A stretch of 64,000 nt of DNA from 21-14-0-10-47-8 sp966211455 (lineage in GTDB: Bacteria > Bdellovibrionota > Bdellovibrionia > Bdellovibrionales > Bdellovibrionaceae): positions 62,001 through 126,000 of the forward strand of contig CBIHNI010000001.1 of NCBI GenBank assembly GCA_966211455.1, read 5' to 3'. The translations under genes were made by a program, and so were the position numbers. This document shows positions 26,436-34,581 of this stretch, piece after piece; the stretch's first letter is position 1; each line of letters opens with the position of its first letter. The notes under the pieces were generated by a model that saw nothing but the letters and a program-made list of their open reading frames with translations, was not told the origin of the DNA and made no database searches.

Positions 26436-26870
26436 CTATTTTGCCAGAAGTCTTCGAGTCATCTCTTGCGCGACAACCGGGACATCCGCCTTGATTTTTG
26501 CTTTTGCATCGCCAAGTTCAGAGCTGACTTTTTGGCGAGCGCCATCGACCAACTTTTGCGCTTCAGAACGAGAAGCCGAAACCAGCTTGTCGTATTCTTT
26601 ATTCGCCTCATCGCGATGCTGATCGAAGATGGCTTTGACGTCTGAAGAAACTTTGCGAGCCTTTGTTTCGTACTGGGCGCGCAACTCTTCTGATTTTTTT
26701 TGAATTTCGACAGCGAGATCCTCGCCACCTTTCGTGCGCTGTTCACGCTGAGCAAGAGCTGCTCCGTAAGGTTTGAAAACAAGTTGTGATAGCGCGATGT
26801 ACGCTACAGTAAATACGATGAACTGAATGAAGAATGATTGATTCAGTCCGAGCTGGTCTAAGATCGCCAT
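26436..26870 (-). CDS. atpF': ATP synthase Fo subunit b'
   Basis: A second, shorter b-type peripheral-stalk subunit of 144 residues. It has one N-terminal membrane helix (FFIQFIVFTVAYIALSQLVF) followed by a long charged helix with REQRTKGGEDLA. Paired b and b' genes are usual in cyanobacteria, many alphaproteobacteria and the Bdellovibrio/delta groups. It is the first gene of the F1 operon. The a and c subunits are encoded separately at 47.4-48.5 kb. Confidence 0.9.
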   Translation of the reverse strand: MAILDQLGLNQSFFIQFIVFTVAYIALSQLVFKPYGAALAQREQRTKGGEDLAVEIQKKSEELRAQYETKARKVSSDVKAIFDQHRDEANKEYDKLVSASRSEAQKLVDGARQKVSSELGDAKAKIKADVPVVAQEMTRRLLAK

Positions 26871-26942
26871 GAAGGTCTATCCAATCCGCAATTTAAGTCG
26901 CGTTTGTAAATGAATACACTGTCAATAATTTAAGACAGCTGG

Positions 26943-26971
26943 AATTAACACCGACCTTAAGAAGTGGTCAA
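26943..26971 (-). promoter_or_regulatory. Possible promoter of the atp F1 operon
   Basis: Upstream of b' on the minus strand, TTGACC (966-971) and TTAATT (943-948) are 17 bases apart, with a good -35 but a weak -10. A separate TTGACA (26920-26925) has no matching -10. The promoter must lie in this 140-base gap, but the exact site is uncertain. Confidence 0.3.
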
Positions 26972-27010
26972 GGGCTTGTCGCCCAAACATGCGGAATGTT
27001 TGGAAACCGC

Positions 27011-27367
27011 TTAGGATTTGGGCATGTAAGAGGCACCCTCAAAAACGACCCCTTCATCGATGCGAAGACTGGGTGTTGTCACGGTGCCTTTAAAAACTGC
27101 GGGTGGGTGCATAATAACTCGGCGTCGGGCAAACAGGTTCCCTTCGACGTGGCCGCTCATAATAATAGTGTCGGCCTCGATCTGAGCTTCAACAAAAGCG
27201 CCTTGGTTGATGATCAGGATGTCTTTGGTGAAAATCTCTCCTTTAAATTGACCGCCCAATTGGACAGTCCCCTCAAAGGTCAGCTTTCCGTCAAAGCTGG
27301 CACCCTGATCCAAAATCGCCGTTACATGGCCTAGCGCGTTCTCTTGAAAAATCTCAGTGTCTTCCAT
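27011..27367 (-). CDS. Bactofilin
   Basis: A 118-residue bactofilin (DUF583), a polymer-forming cytoskeletal protein built as a right-handed beta helix. The repeating pattern of short strands with glycine turns is visible through ILDQGASFDGKLTFEG, VQLGGQFKGEI, ADTIIMSGHVEGNL and HPPAVFKGTV. The termini are short and no membrane segment is present. Its start overlaps parB by 14 bases, so it belongs to a parA-parB-bactofilin operon. In Myxococcus xanthus bactofilins position ParABS components; a similar role here is inferred from linkage. Confidence 0.92.
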   Translation of the reverse strand: MEDTEIFQENALGHVTAILDQGASFDGKLTFEGTVQLGGQFKGEIFTKDILIINQGAFVEAQIEADTIIMSGHVEGNLFARRRVIMHPPAVFKGTVTTPSLRIDEGVVFEGASYMPKS

Positions 27368-28430
27368 GGCTCTCTTTCAGCCGCTCTACCAATTGAGTCA
27401 GCTCTGCATCCGAGTAGAACTGAATCGAGATTCGACCCTTCGAGTTCATGTAGTCAATACTAACTTTGGTTCCCAGGACCTTCTGAAGCTCTTCAGCCAG
27501 TCCGGCGATCAATTTTTGCGTGACCTTATTATCTGTGCCCGCCGCCTGGTCCGCTTTCGCCTCTTTTGCGCCTGCAGTCTCAGCTGCAACCAGCTTTTCC
27601 AGCTGACGCACGCTCAATTTCTGAGGGCCGATTTTTTTAGCCAATTCCAGTTGGGTCATTGGATTTGTCAGGCTCAAAAGAACCTTGGCATGACCGGCTG
27701 AAATTTCAGATTTAACGACCATTTCGCGGATCGCATTTGGCAAAGCCAAAAGACGCATCGAATTGGCGACAGTCGCGCGATCTTTTCCGACTTTTTCGGC
27801 GACTTGCTGTTGGGTCAGATGGAACTCTTGCGCCAAGCGCTGATAGGCTTCGGCTTCTTCGATCGGATTCAGATCTTCACGCTGAATGTTTTCGATGATC
27901 GCAAGCTCAAGTGCTGCTTGGTTTTCCAAGGTCTTTAAAATGACTGGCACTTCATGAAGGCCGGCCAGCTGAGCCGCTCTCCAACGACGTTCACCCGCGA
28001 TGATCTCGAACTTTCCTGATGAAAGCTTTCGCGCCACGATCGGCTGAAGGATGCCGTTTTGTTTGATCGAAGCCGCCAGCTCTTCCAACTTCTCCTTTTC
28101 AAAATGAGTTCGGGGCTGGAACTCGCTTGGAGCCAATTTATCGACCGCCACTTGCCAGATTCGGGCTTCCGCCGGAATTGCAGGGGCTGCAGGAACAGCT
28201 TGAGTAGCCACAGGGAGGGGCTGAGTATTCAATTTTGCAGAAGCAGAAGCGGCCGTTGCGCCAGCGGGAGGGGTTGCAGCTGCTGTTTTTTCAGTCGCGA
28301 GCTTTGCCGCCGCTGAAGGAACATGGGAGGCATCCAACGAGCTTGCGTTTTCGCCAAGCAAAGCGCCGAAGCCACGACCCAAACCAGTTTTTGCCTTTTT
28401 GTTCATGTTTTCATTAGAAATATTAGACAC
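27354..28430 (-). CDS. parB: Chromosome-partitioning protein ParB
   Basis: ParB binds parS, spreads as a CTP-dependent clamp and stimulates ParA. It is 358 residues. An N-terminal ParA-contact peptide (KTGLGRGFGALLG) is followed by a long Ala/Pro-rich linker (about 30-90), longer than usual. The CTP-binding box GERRWRA is at 146-152. The HTH follows (TQQQVAEKVGKDRATVANS), and a C-terminal dimerisation domain ends the protein. It overlaps parA by eight bases. Its likely targets are the two parS sites at 29303 and 29901. Confidence 0.96.
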   Translation of the reverse strand: MSNISNENMNKKAKTGLGRGFGALLGENASSLDASHVPSAAAKLATEKTAAATPPAGATAASASAKLNTQPLPVATQAVPAAPAIPAEARIWQVAVDKLAPSEFQPRTHFEKEKLEELAASIKQNGILQPIVARKLSSGKFEIIAGERRWRAAQLAGLHEVPVILKTLENQAALELAIIENIQREDLNPIEEAEAYQRLAQEFHLTQQQVAEKVGKDRATVANSMRLLALPNAIREMVVKSEISAGHAKVLLSLTNPMTQLELAKKIGPQKLSVRQLEKLVAAETAGAKEAKADQAAGTDNKVTQKLIAGLAEELQKVLGTKVSIDYMNSKGRISIQFYSDAELTQLVERLKESHGRH

Positions 28431-29232
28431 TTAACTCTCCTTCGTGCTTCGGAGCGTTTTGGGCTGCATCAGTTCTTTGAGTCAGCTCTTCAGCCAACTC
28501 CATATATTTAGTCGCACCGATCGAGCGAGAATCATATTCGAAGATGCTTTGACCGTGACTTGGAGCCTCGCTCAAACGCACGTTTCTTGGAATGATGGCC
28601 GAGAACACCTTTTCACCAAAGTGATTGCGAATTTCGGTGACCACCTGATGGCTCAGATTGTTACGAGTGTCGAACATGGTCAGCACAATCCCTTCAATAT
28701 GAAGAGAAGGATTCAGATTCTTTTTAATAATCCCGGCTGTGTTGAGCAGTTGGCTTAAGCCTTCCAGCGCATAGTATTCACACTGAAGCGGAACCAAGAA
28801 AGAATCCGCAGCGGTCAAAGCATTCAACGTGAGTAGTCCCAACGATGGTGGACAGTCGATGATTGCATAGTCAAATTTGTGACCAACCGATGCGATCGCC
28901 GATTTCAGGCGATATTCACGATGCGGTAGGTCAACAAGCTCGATTTCAGCGCCAACAAGGTCTGGATTTGCGCTGGCAACGAAGAGATTTGGGATTTTTG
29001 TCGTTTGAGTGACCTCTGCTAGGGTCTTTTCACCGATCAAAACATGATAAATGTTCGCATCCTGGCTTTCGAAACGCTTCAAACCCAGGCCTGAAGACGC
29101 ATTTCCCTGCGGATCCATGTCAATCAAGAGAACTTTCTTACCAAGTTGAGCCAATGCTGAGGACAGATTCACTGAGGTGGTTGTTTTACCAACTCCCCCT
29201 TTTTGATTCGCGATGCAGATCGTTTTTGCCAT
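28423..29232 (-). CDS. parA: Chromosome-partitioning ATPase ParA
   Basis: Deviant Walker-type ATPase that moves ParB-parS complexes across the nucleoid. It is 269 residues. The deviant Walker A KGGVGKTT (11-18) contains the signature lysine K11, and the A' box is LLIDMDPQGNASSGLG. There is no N-terminal HTH, as expected for chromosomal (type Ib-like) ParA. It starts 70 bases from the parS site at 29303, so ParB binding could affect its promoter. It is the first gene of the segregation operon. Confidence 0.96.
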   Translation of the reverse strand: MAKTICIANQKGGVGKTTTSVNLSSALAQLGKKVLLIDMDPQGNASSGLGLKRFESQDANIYHVLIGEKTLAEVTQTTKIPNLFVASANPDLVGAEIELVDLPHREYRLKSAIASVGHKFDYAIIDCPPSLGLLTLNALTAADSFLVPLQCEYYALEGLSQLLNTAGIIKKNLNPSLHIEGIVLTMFDTRNNLSHQVVTEIRNHFGEKVFSAIIPRNVRLSEAPSHGQSIFEYDSRSIGATKYMELAEELTQRTDAAQNAPKHEGELSV

Positions 29233-29302
29233 GTTTTCCCTCTCGTTGAATAAAAGTCTCGAACTTTTGAATCAAATTCAAGACTTTTGCGGAAAAAACC
29301 GA

Positions 29303-29318
29303 TGTTCCACGTGGAACA
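29303..29318. other. parS site 1
   Basis: TGTTCCACGTGGAACA is a perfect 16-bp palindrome matching the ParB-binding parS consensus core (TGTTnCACGTGnAACA). Its last base is the A of the ATG of the lipoprotein gene, so it occupies that gene's translation-initiation region. It is 70 bases from the parA start and about 9 kb from oriC. Confidence 0.93.
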
Positions 29319-29896
29319 TGAAGCGCATCATCACTTTTCTCATTCTTTTTTTGGCTCTCGCTGCGTGCGAAAAACCATTGGAACATCCGGAAACGACGGA
29401 TCCGATCTACAATGATCTTCTGGCCGAGGTCTCTGCGGCTGAATCGGCGGCCACAAAAACGGAAAAAGAGCTCGAAGATTTTAAAAAAGAGGCGGAGAAG
29501 GTCGCGCCTCAAACGGGACAGATCAAATTCGCCGAAAAACGCGTCTATGAAACGCAAGCCAAGCTCGACAAGATCAAGCAGATGGTTGAGTACTGGAAAA
29601 TCCGAGCCGAGTCTCGAAAGCACTGGGCGCGAAAGAAATATCTCGCAGCCTACAAGAAAAAAGAACACTGGCCAGATCCAAAAGAGTATGAAGAGTACCA
29701 GTTGCAACGGAAGTTGGAACAAGCGCCGAAAGAATGGAATCTCAAACGTCGTTTGGAAGAATCACGCGCCGGAGTCGCCCTGGACGGACCTAAAAAAGCC
29801 GGGGGTGGAGAACACGGGGGCGGCGGTGAGCCTGGAGGTGGCGGCGAACATGCGGAAGCCGAAGAAAAACCCGAAAGTGGTGGCGAACACCACTGA
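29318..29896 (+). CDS. Predicted outer-membrane lipoprotein, coiled-coil, flanked by parS
   Basis: A 192-residue protein of unknown function. The signal peptide ends in the lipobox LAAC (C17); Glu at +2 does not signal inner-membrane retention, so the outer membrane is likely. Residues 35-150 are strongly charged and helical (coiled-coil-like). The tail is a low-complexity Gly/Glu/His segment with several GGGEH units, which could bind metal. The open frame extends upstream to 29213, but only the Met at 29318 gives a lipoprotein signal. It is the only plus-strand gene in the surrounding 16 kb. parS sites lie at its start codon and four bases after its stop. Confidence 0.75.
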   Translation: MKRIITFLILFLALAACEKPLEHPETTDPIYNDLLAEVSAAESAATKTEKELEDFKKEAEKVAPQTGQIKFAEKRVYETQAKLDKIKQMVEYWKIRAESRKHWARKKYLAAYKKKEHWPDPKEYEEYQLQRKLEQAPKEWNLKRRLEESRAGVALDGPKKAGGGEHGGGGEPGGGGEHAEAEEKPESGGEHH

Positions 29897-29900
29897 TCGA

Positions 29901-29916
29901 TGTTCCACGTGGAACA
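29901..29916. other. parS site 2
   Basis: A second identical copy of TGTTCCACGTGGAACA, perfectly palindromic, lies between the stop codons of the lipoprotein gene and rsmG. The two sites are 598 bases apart. No third perfect copy was seen in the window. Confidence 0.93.
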
Positions 29917-29924
29917 TTTCAAAT

Positions 29925-30599
29925 TTAAGCTTGAATCTTATCCGTGCGAACGACCGCGAATCTCACTTCGCCAATCGGAAGCTTGTATTCACCTAAAAGG
30001 CCCGGCTGCCAAAAAGAACAAAGCTGAGTCGGGATGTCCGCAATCTCTGTCGCCCACTCTTCACCCTTCAAATGATAATAGACGCCACCAACCGCAAATA
30101 CTTTTCGAGTCATTAAAATGGCTTTTGACAATGGACCAAAGTCCCTAGACACGGCGCATTGTACTGAGTCTGCTGGCAAAGCTTCGACCGAACGGATCAA
30201 AACATCCGTATTCTTCAAATCCAATTGCGCAATCAGATGCTTCAGAAACTCGGCCTTTTTAGTATCAATCTCAACAAGATGGATTTTTTTCTCGGGCATC
30301 ATGATCGCCATCACAATCCCGGGGAAACCATTGCCCGAACCAAAATCATAAACATCGTTTTGTTTGATCTCTTTTTTCAGCAATTGAGTCGCTAAAATCG
30401 AGTCAGCAAAGTGAATTGCATCCGCCATGGGAATGGTTTTCACGCCAATTAAATTCAATGTCTTATTGAATTTCAAAAGCTCTTCATGGAATTTTTTGAG
30501 CTTCGATTTAATATCCGGAGATAAATCCGGAAACCATTGATCGATTCTCCAGTGAATTGTGATGGCGTCAGATCCGCTCTTGGCGATACTCAAGGTCAA
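29925..30599 (-). CDS. rsmG: 16S rRNA (guanine527-N7)-methyltransferase RsmG
   Basis: SAM-dependent methyltransferase for G527 of 16S rRNA, also called GidB; 224 residues. The Rossmann SAM motif is DFGSGNGFPGIVMA near residue 86, followed by EIDTKKAEFLKHL; the family block SRDFGPLSKAI is near residue 151. Its start overlaps mnmG by 32 bases, so it is the last gene of the mnmE-mnmG-rsmG unit. This linkage to parAB is common near bacterial origins. Confidence 0.95.
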   Translation of the reverse strand: MTLSIAKSGSDAITIHWRIDQWFPDLSPDIKSKLKKFHEELLKFNKTLNLIGVKTIPMADAIHFADSILATQLLKKEIKQNDVYDFGSGNGFPGIVMAIMMPEKKIHLVEIDTKKAEFLKHLIAQLDLKNTDVLIRSVEALPADSVQCAVSRDFGPLSKAILMTRKVFAVGGVYYHLKGEEWATEIADIPTQLCSFWQPGLLGEYKLPIGEVRFAVVRTDKIQA

Positions 30600-32478
30600 A
30601 CTCCCGCAGCTTCTTGCGACCTTTTAAATGTATCATGATCGCTTGAACGGCTGAAGGATTTACTCCCGAGATGCGCTGAGCTTGTCCCAAAGTCCGAGGT
30701 TTGATGCGTGACAGTTTTTCGATTTCTTCATTCGAAAGTCCGCGAATTTCTTTGTAGTTCAAATCATCCGCCAAAGAGAGATCTTCCAGTCGTTTCGACT
30801 GAGCAATCAGTTCCATCTGTCGTTTGACATATCCCGAGTACTTCACTTCGATTTCGACAGGCTCACAGACATTTGGATCCAACTCAACATCAAATCCGAG
30901 AGCCGGAAGATGCGAACTGTCGACCTCAGATCGCCGAAGTAATTCTTCGAAAGTAATCGACTTTCCTAAAACTGGTGTTGGGATCTGAGTGAGCTTATCT
31001 TGAGTTTCCGCCGTCGGATAAATCTTCGTTTCACGCAACCGAGCCAGCAAATGGCTGCGAGACTGGCTTAAGGTCTCGAGGCGCTTGTTTCCTTCATCGC
31101 CCATCAAACCAAGCGATGCTCCGACCTGACCTAACCTATCGATAGTATTATCTTCTCGCAAAATCAGACGATGCTCAGCACGAGATGTAAACATGCGATA
31201 AGGCTCACGCGTCCCTTTTGTAACCAAGTCATCGATTAAAACGCCGATGTAGGCTTGATCTCTGGAAAGAACGAATTCTTCTCGCTCTAAAACAGAGTGA
31301 GCCGCATTCACGCCGGCCATAAACCCTTGAACCGCGGCTTCTTCATAACCGCTGGTTCCATTGATTTGTCCGGCCAAGAAAAGTTTCTGAATCGGTCGAG
31401 TTTCCAAACGATGCCAGATTTGGGTTGGTTCAATATAATCGTACTCAACCGCATATCCGAAGCGCGCGACTTTCACATTTTCAAGACCCGGAATCGTGCG
31501 AAGGAAATCCATCTGCACTTCTTCCGGAAGACTGGTTGAAATTCCCTGAAGATAAATCAGGTCTGTGTTCAGGCCCTCTGGCTCCAAGAAAGTTTGGTGG
31601 CTATCGCGTTCGGCGAAGCGAACCACCTTATCTTCGATTGAAGGACAGTACCTTGGTCCAGATCCTTCGATCAGTCCGCAGTACATCGGCGATTTATCCA
31701 GGTTCTGCCGAATAATCTCGTGAGTTTTTTCCGTCGTACGCGAAAGGAAACACGCGACTTGCGGAAGCTGATACGCATTCGGCGAACGGAAGCTAAAGGG
31801 GAAGAATTTTTCGTCACCAAATTGCGGGGTCGTCTTGCTCCAGTCGATGCTATCTTTCAAAAGACGCGCGGGCGTCCCCGTTTTCAAGCGCTGAACTTGG
31901 AATCCAAATTCACGCAGCTGATCCGAAAGTCCGATCGAAGCTTGGTCGCCCACACGGCCACCAGCCGTTTGCACAAGACCCACATGCATCACCCCGTTCA
32001 TAAAAGTTCCGGTGGTGATGACTGTCGCTTTCGCGAAAATTTCAGAGGCGTCATGCAAAACCACGCCCACACATTGGCTGCCATCCAAAATCAAACGCTT
32101 CACTTCGGCTTGTTTGACGGTCAAATTCGGCTGGGTCAGAAGTTTGTTGGTCATGTACTGCGAATACAAATGCTTATCACTTTGCACGCGCGATCCACGA
32201 ACCGCCGGACCTTTTCTGGAATTCAAGCGTTTGAACTGAATGCAAGTGGCGTCGGCCGCAAGACCCATCTCGCCACCCATCACATCGATTTCGCGAACCA
32301 TGTGACCTTTTGCCAATCCACCGATCGAAGGGTTGCAGCTCATGTAGGCGATGCGATCTGTATTTGTGGTCACCATCAAAGTGGAAAGCCCCAGGCGCGA
32401 AGACGCAAGTGCGGCTTCAACCCCGGCATGTCCGGCTCCAACAACGATGACATCAAAATCGCTTTTTCGAATCTGCAT
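30568..32478 (-). CDS. mnmG: tRNA uridine-5-carboxymethylaminomethyl modification enzyme MnmG
   Basis: FAD-dependent partner of MnmE that installs cmnm5 on wobble U34 of tRNAs; 636 residues from ATG 32478. The FAD motif GAGHAGVEAALASSRLG is near the N-terminus, followed by CNPSIGGLAKGHMVREID; the C-terminal helical domain ends near the rsmG overlap. A TTG three codons upstream (32487) is directly after the mnmE stop and is an alternative start, but its ribosome-site spacing is too short. It is also called GidA. Confidence 0.96.
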   Translation of the reverse strand: MQIRKSDFDVIVVGAGHAGVEAALASSRLGLSTLMVTTNTDRIAYMSCNPSIGGLAKGHMVREIDVMGGEMGLAADATCIQFKRLNSRKGPAVRGSRVQSDKHLYSQYMTNKLLTQPNLTVKQAEVKRLILDGSQCVGVVLHDASEIFAKATVITTGTFMNGVMHVGLVQTAGGRVGDQASIGLSDQLREFGFQVQRLKTGTPARLLKDSIDWSKTTPQFGDEKFFPFSFRSPNAYQLPQVACFLSRTTEKTHEIIRQNLDKSPMYCGLIEGSGPRYCPSIEDKVVRFAERDSHQTFLEPEGLNTDLIYLQGISTSLPEEVQMDFLRTIPGLENVKVARFGYAVEYDYIEPTQIWHRLETRPIQKLFLAGQINGTSGYEEAAVQGFMAGVNAAHSVLEREEFVLSRDQAYIGVLIDDLVTKGTREPYRMFTSRAEHRLILREDNTIDRLGQVGASLGLMGDEGNKRLETLSQSRSHLLARLRETKIYPTAETQDKLTQIPTPVLGKSITFEELLRRSEVDSSHLPALGFDVELDPNVCEPVEIEVKYSGYVKRQMELIAQSKRLEDLSLADDLNYKEIRGLSNEEIEKLSRIKPRTLGQAQRISGVNPSAVQAIMIHLKGRKKLREFDLEYRQERI

Positions 32479-32487
32479 GTGTCTCAA

Positions 32488-33918
32488 CTACTTTCCGATA
32501 CAAAATTCTTTAAACACGCGGTCCATAATCTGATCATCAAACCGCTTTCCAATGGTCTCTTGAACTTTTAGCAAAGCTTCCTTCATTGAAAGTGCCGTCA
32601 GTTCGGGGCTCGCGCCTGTTTGAACCAAGCCATAAGCTTCGTTCATGTTATTCAGGGCCGCCTGCATATTCTCAAAGTGCCGCGCTTGCGAGATCACCGC
32701 TTGATCTTCGTAGCCGGTTTCATCCAGGCTTTTTACCAACAGGCCCTTTAGAAATTCCCCATCTCTTTTATCGAAAGCCGAGACAATATGGATCTTGTCT
32801 TTTAAAACACCTAAAAAAGGTTGCATTTTTTGATCATTTTTCAGGGTTTTTAGTAGGTTTTCGACCCTTTTTTCGGGGTTTTCGGAGCCCTGATCTCGCT
32901 TATTTCCAATCAAAAAGGTCTTGTTCAGGTCCAATTGGGCCAGTTCTTTCAGCTCTTCAGCGGACAATTCACGCGAGCTATCGAAGATAAAGAAGATTCC
33001 ATCCGCGGCTTTCTGAGCAGAATAACTGCGTTCGATCCCGATTTTTTCAACCTGATCATGGGCCTGACGAAGGCCCGCGGTATCGACAGCGTTCACCTTG
33101 AATCCACCCGCCATAAACGAAGCTTCAATCAGATCACGGGTCGTACCCGGAATATCGGTGACGATGGCGCGATCGTCTTCAACCAGCAAATTCAACAGGC
33201 TGGATTTTCCCACGTTCGGGATGCCCGTCAAAACAAGCTGAAATCCATCTTTCAAAATGCGGCCCGTTTGAAAGCTTTCAACCAATCGTTGGATGCGCGA
33301 TTTTAAAATGGAAACTTTCTCAAGCAGAACGTCTTCTTCGACGACTTCGATTCCTTCCGTCGAAAAATCGATCGAAGCCTCAATATGCGCCAAACACCAA
33401 ATCAAACGATCTTCAATTTCTTCCAGATCGCGAGACAAATGTCCCTGCAGCTGACGAAGCGCCTGTCGGCTCGATTGGCGAGACTGGGATTCAATCAACG
33501 AAAGAACGCTTTCCGCTTGCACCAAATCCAGACGGCCGTTCATGAACGCACGATACGTAAACTCGCCCCGGTCCGCTGCCCGAGCACCGACATGGATCAG
33601 CTCTTCCAAAATGCGGCGAACAATTGCCGGAGATCCGTGACACGAAATTTCGGTGGTATGTTCGCCGGTGAAACTGCGACCCTTTTCAAAATACGTGACG
33701 ACGACTTCGTCGATGGATTCACCATCAGTTTCGGACAAATGTGATGTTAGCAAGCCGTAATAGGCCCGGTGTGATTCGGGTTTTTCTGGAATAAAGGCGC
33801 AAAGGGCGCGAGTCACCGAAACCGCATTCGGACCGCTGACGCGAATAACGGAAATCCCCCCGACTCCGGCCGGAGTGGAGGCAGCGCATATGGTGTCTAA
33901 ATCACGATCTTTGTTCAA
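32488..33918 (-). CDS. mnmE: tRNA modification GTPase MnmE
   Basis: GTPase and folate-binding partner of MnmG in wobble-uridine modification; 476 residues. In order: the N-terminal tetrahydrofolate-binding domain, the helical domain and an inserted G domain with G1 GIPNVGKS (232-239), DIPGTTRD and GNKRD. The essential C-terminal motif CIGK is at the extreme end, with C473. It lies directly after a terminator that follows jag, so it probably has its own promoter or read-through control. It is also called TrmE. Confidence 0.96.
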   Translation of the reverse strand: MNKDRDLDTICAASTPAGVGGISVIRVSGPNAVSVTRALCAFIPEKPESHRAYYGLLTSHLSETDGESIDEVVVTYFEKGRSFTGEHTTEISCHGSPAIVRRILEELIHVGARAADRGEFTYRAFMNGRLDLVQAESVLSLIESQSRQSSRQALRQLQGHLSRDLEEIEDRLIWCLAHIEASIDFSTEGIEVVEEDVLLEKVSILKSRIQRLVESFQTGRILKDGFQLVLTGIPNVGKSSLLNLLVEDDRAIVTDIPGTTRDLIEASFMAGGFKVNAVDTAGLRQAHDQVEKIGIERSYSAQKAADGIFFIFDSSRELSAEELKELAQLDLNKTFLIGNKRDQGSENPEKRVENLLKTLKNDQKMQPFLGVLKDKIHIVSAFDKRDGEFLKGLLVKSLDETGYEDQAVISQARHFENMQAALNNMNEAYGLVQTGASPELTALSMKEALLKVQETIGKRFDDQIMDRVFKEFCIGK

Positions 33919-33934
33919 AGTAGGTCCTTTAAAA

Positions 33935-33977
33935 ACAAAAAAGCGATCTTAAGAGCCTCTGCCTTAAGATCGCTTTT
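33935..33977 (-). terminator. Intrinsic terminator between jag and mnmE
   Basis: A 15-bp perfect stem (33939-33953 with 33963-33977, nine-base loop) is followed on the minus strand by TTTTTTGTTTTT counting the end of the arm. It lies 27 bases after the jag stop and 17 bases before the mnmE start, separating the rpmH-to-jag unit from mnmE-mnmG-rsmG. Confidence 0.9.
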
Positions 33978-34003
33978 GAAATTCATTTTCAAAATATTCG
34001 AAA

Positions 34004-34567
34004 CTATTCAGCAGTTTCTTCGTGTGCTTCGTGCTGCTTCTGATTTCCACCCTTGGTTGGGTAGATCTTGATCTTCTTATAAAGACCATCTCCGATCGAG
34101 CGGCTTTTCACGCGATCATCGCCAGCCAGGTGTTGGTGAATGATCTTGCGATCTTTCGGCGGTAGCGCGCGGAAATACACGGACTTGCCTTTTTCCAAAG
34201 CGATGCCTTTCAATTTCTCAGCCAAATCGATCAACGCCTGGCTTGATTCTTCACGATAGCCATTGCAATCGATCACAACATTCGTGCGATCTTCTGGGAA
34301 GTTGTGTTGAATGACCCGCTTCAGGAAAAGCTGAATTGCATCGATCATCTTTCCTTCTTCTTCTTTTAACATCTCTTCATCGACGCCCGAAAACTCGATT
34401 GAAATTTGTGGTTCACCTTGGTCGTCGGTGCCGCTTTCAACGTCGAAGCTCAGCTCAAGGCCGGTTTTTTCGATCAAGCCTTCAACCGTATTGTTCACCA
34501 AAGTTTCGACTTCTGAGCCGCCAGTTTTTTTCTTACCACCAAATAATTTGCTGAAAAATCCAGACAT
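34004..34567 (-). CDS. jag: Jag/KhpB-type KH-R3H RNA-binding protein
   Basis: A 187-residue RNA-binding protein usually encoded next to yidC. A KH-II-like domain occupies about residues 75-125 (VVIDCNGYREESSQALIDLA), followed by an R3H domain with the RKIIH element and GDGLYKKIKIYP. The separate Jag-N domain seen in Firmicutes is replaced by a short basic N-terminus and acidic stretch. The C-terminal tail is Gln/His/Glu-rich. A role in RNA binding is family knowledge; its targets are unknown. Confidence 0.9.
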   Translation of the reverse strand: MSGFFSKLFGGKKKTGGSEVETLVNNTVEGLIEKTGLELSFDVESGTDDQGEPQISIEFSGVDEEMLKEEEGKMIDAIQLFLKRVIQHNFPEDRTNVVIDCNGYREESSQALIDLAEKLKGIALEKGKSVYFRALPPKDRKIIHQHLAGDDRVKSRSIGDGLYKKIKIYPTKGGNQKQHEAHEETAE

Positions 34568-34581
34568 ATGAGTCCCCCTTC

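Noticed and set aside
26920..26925. TTGACA as an atp promoter -35
   Set aside because: The sequence 17 bases further on the minus strand is CGCGAC, which is not a -10.
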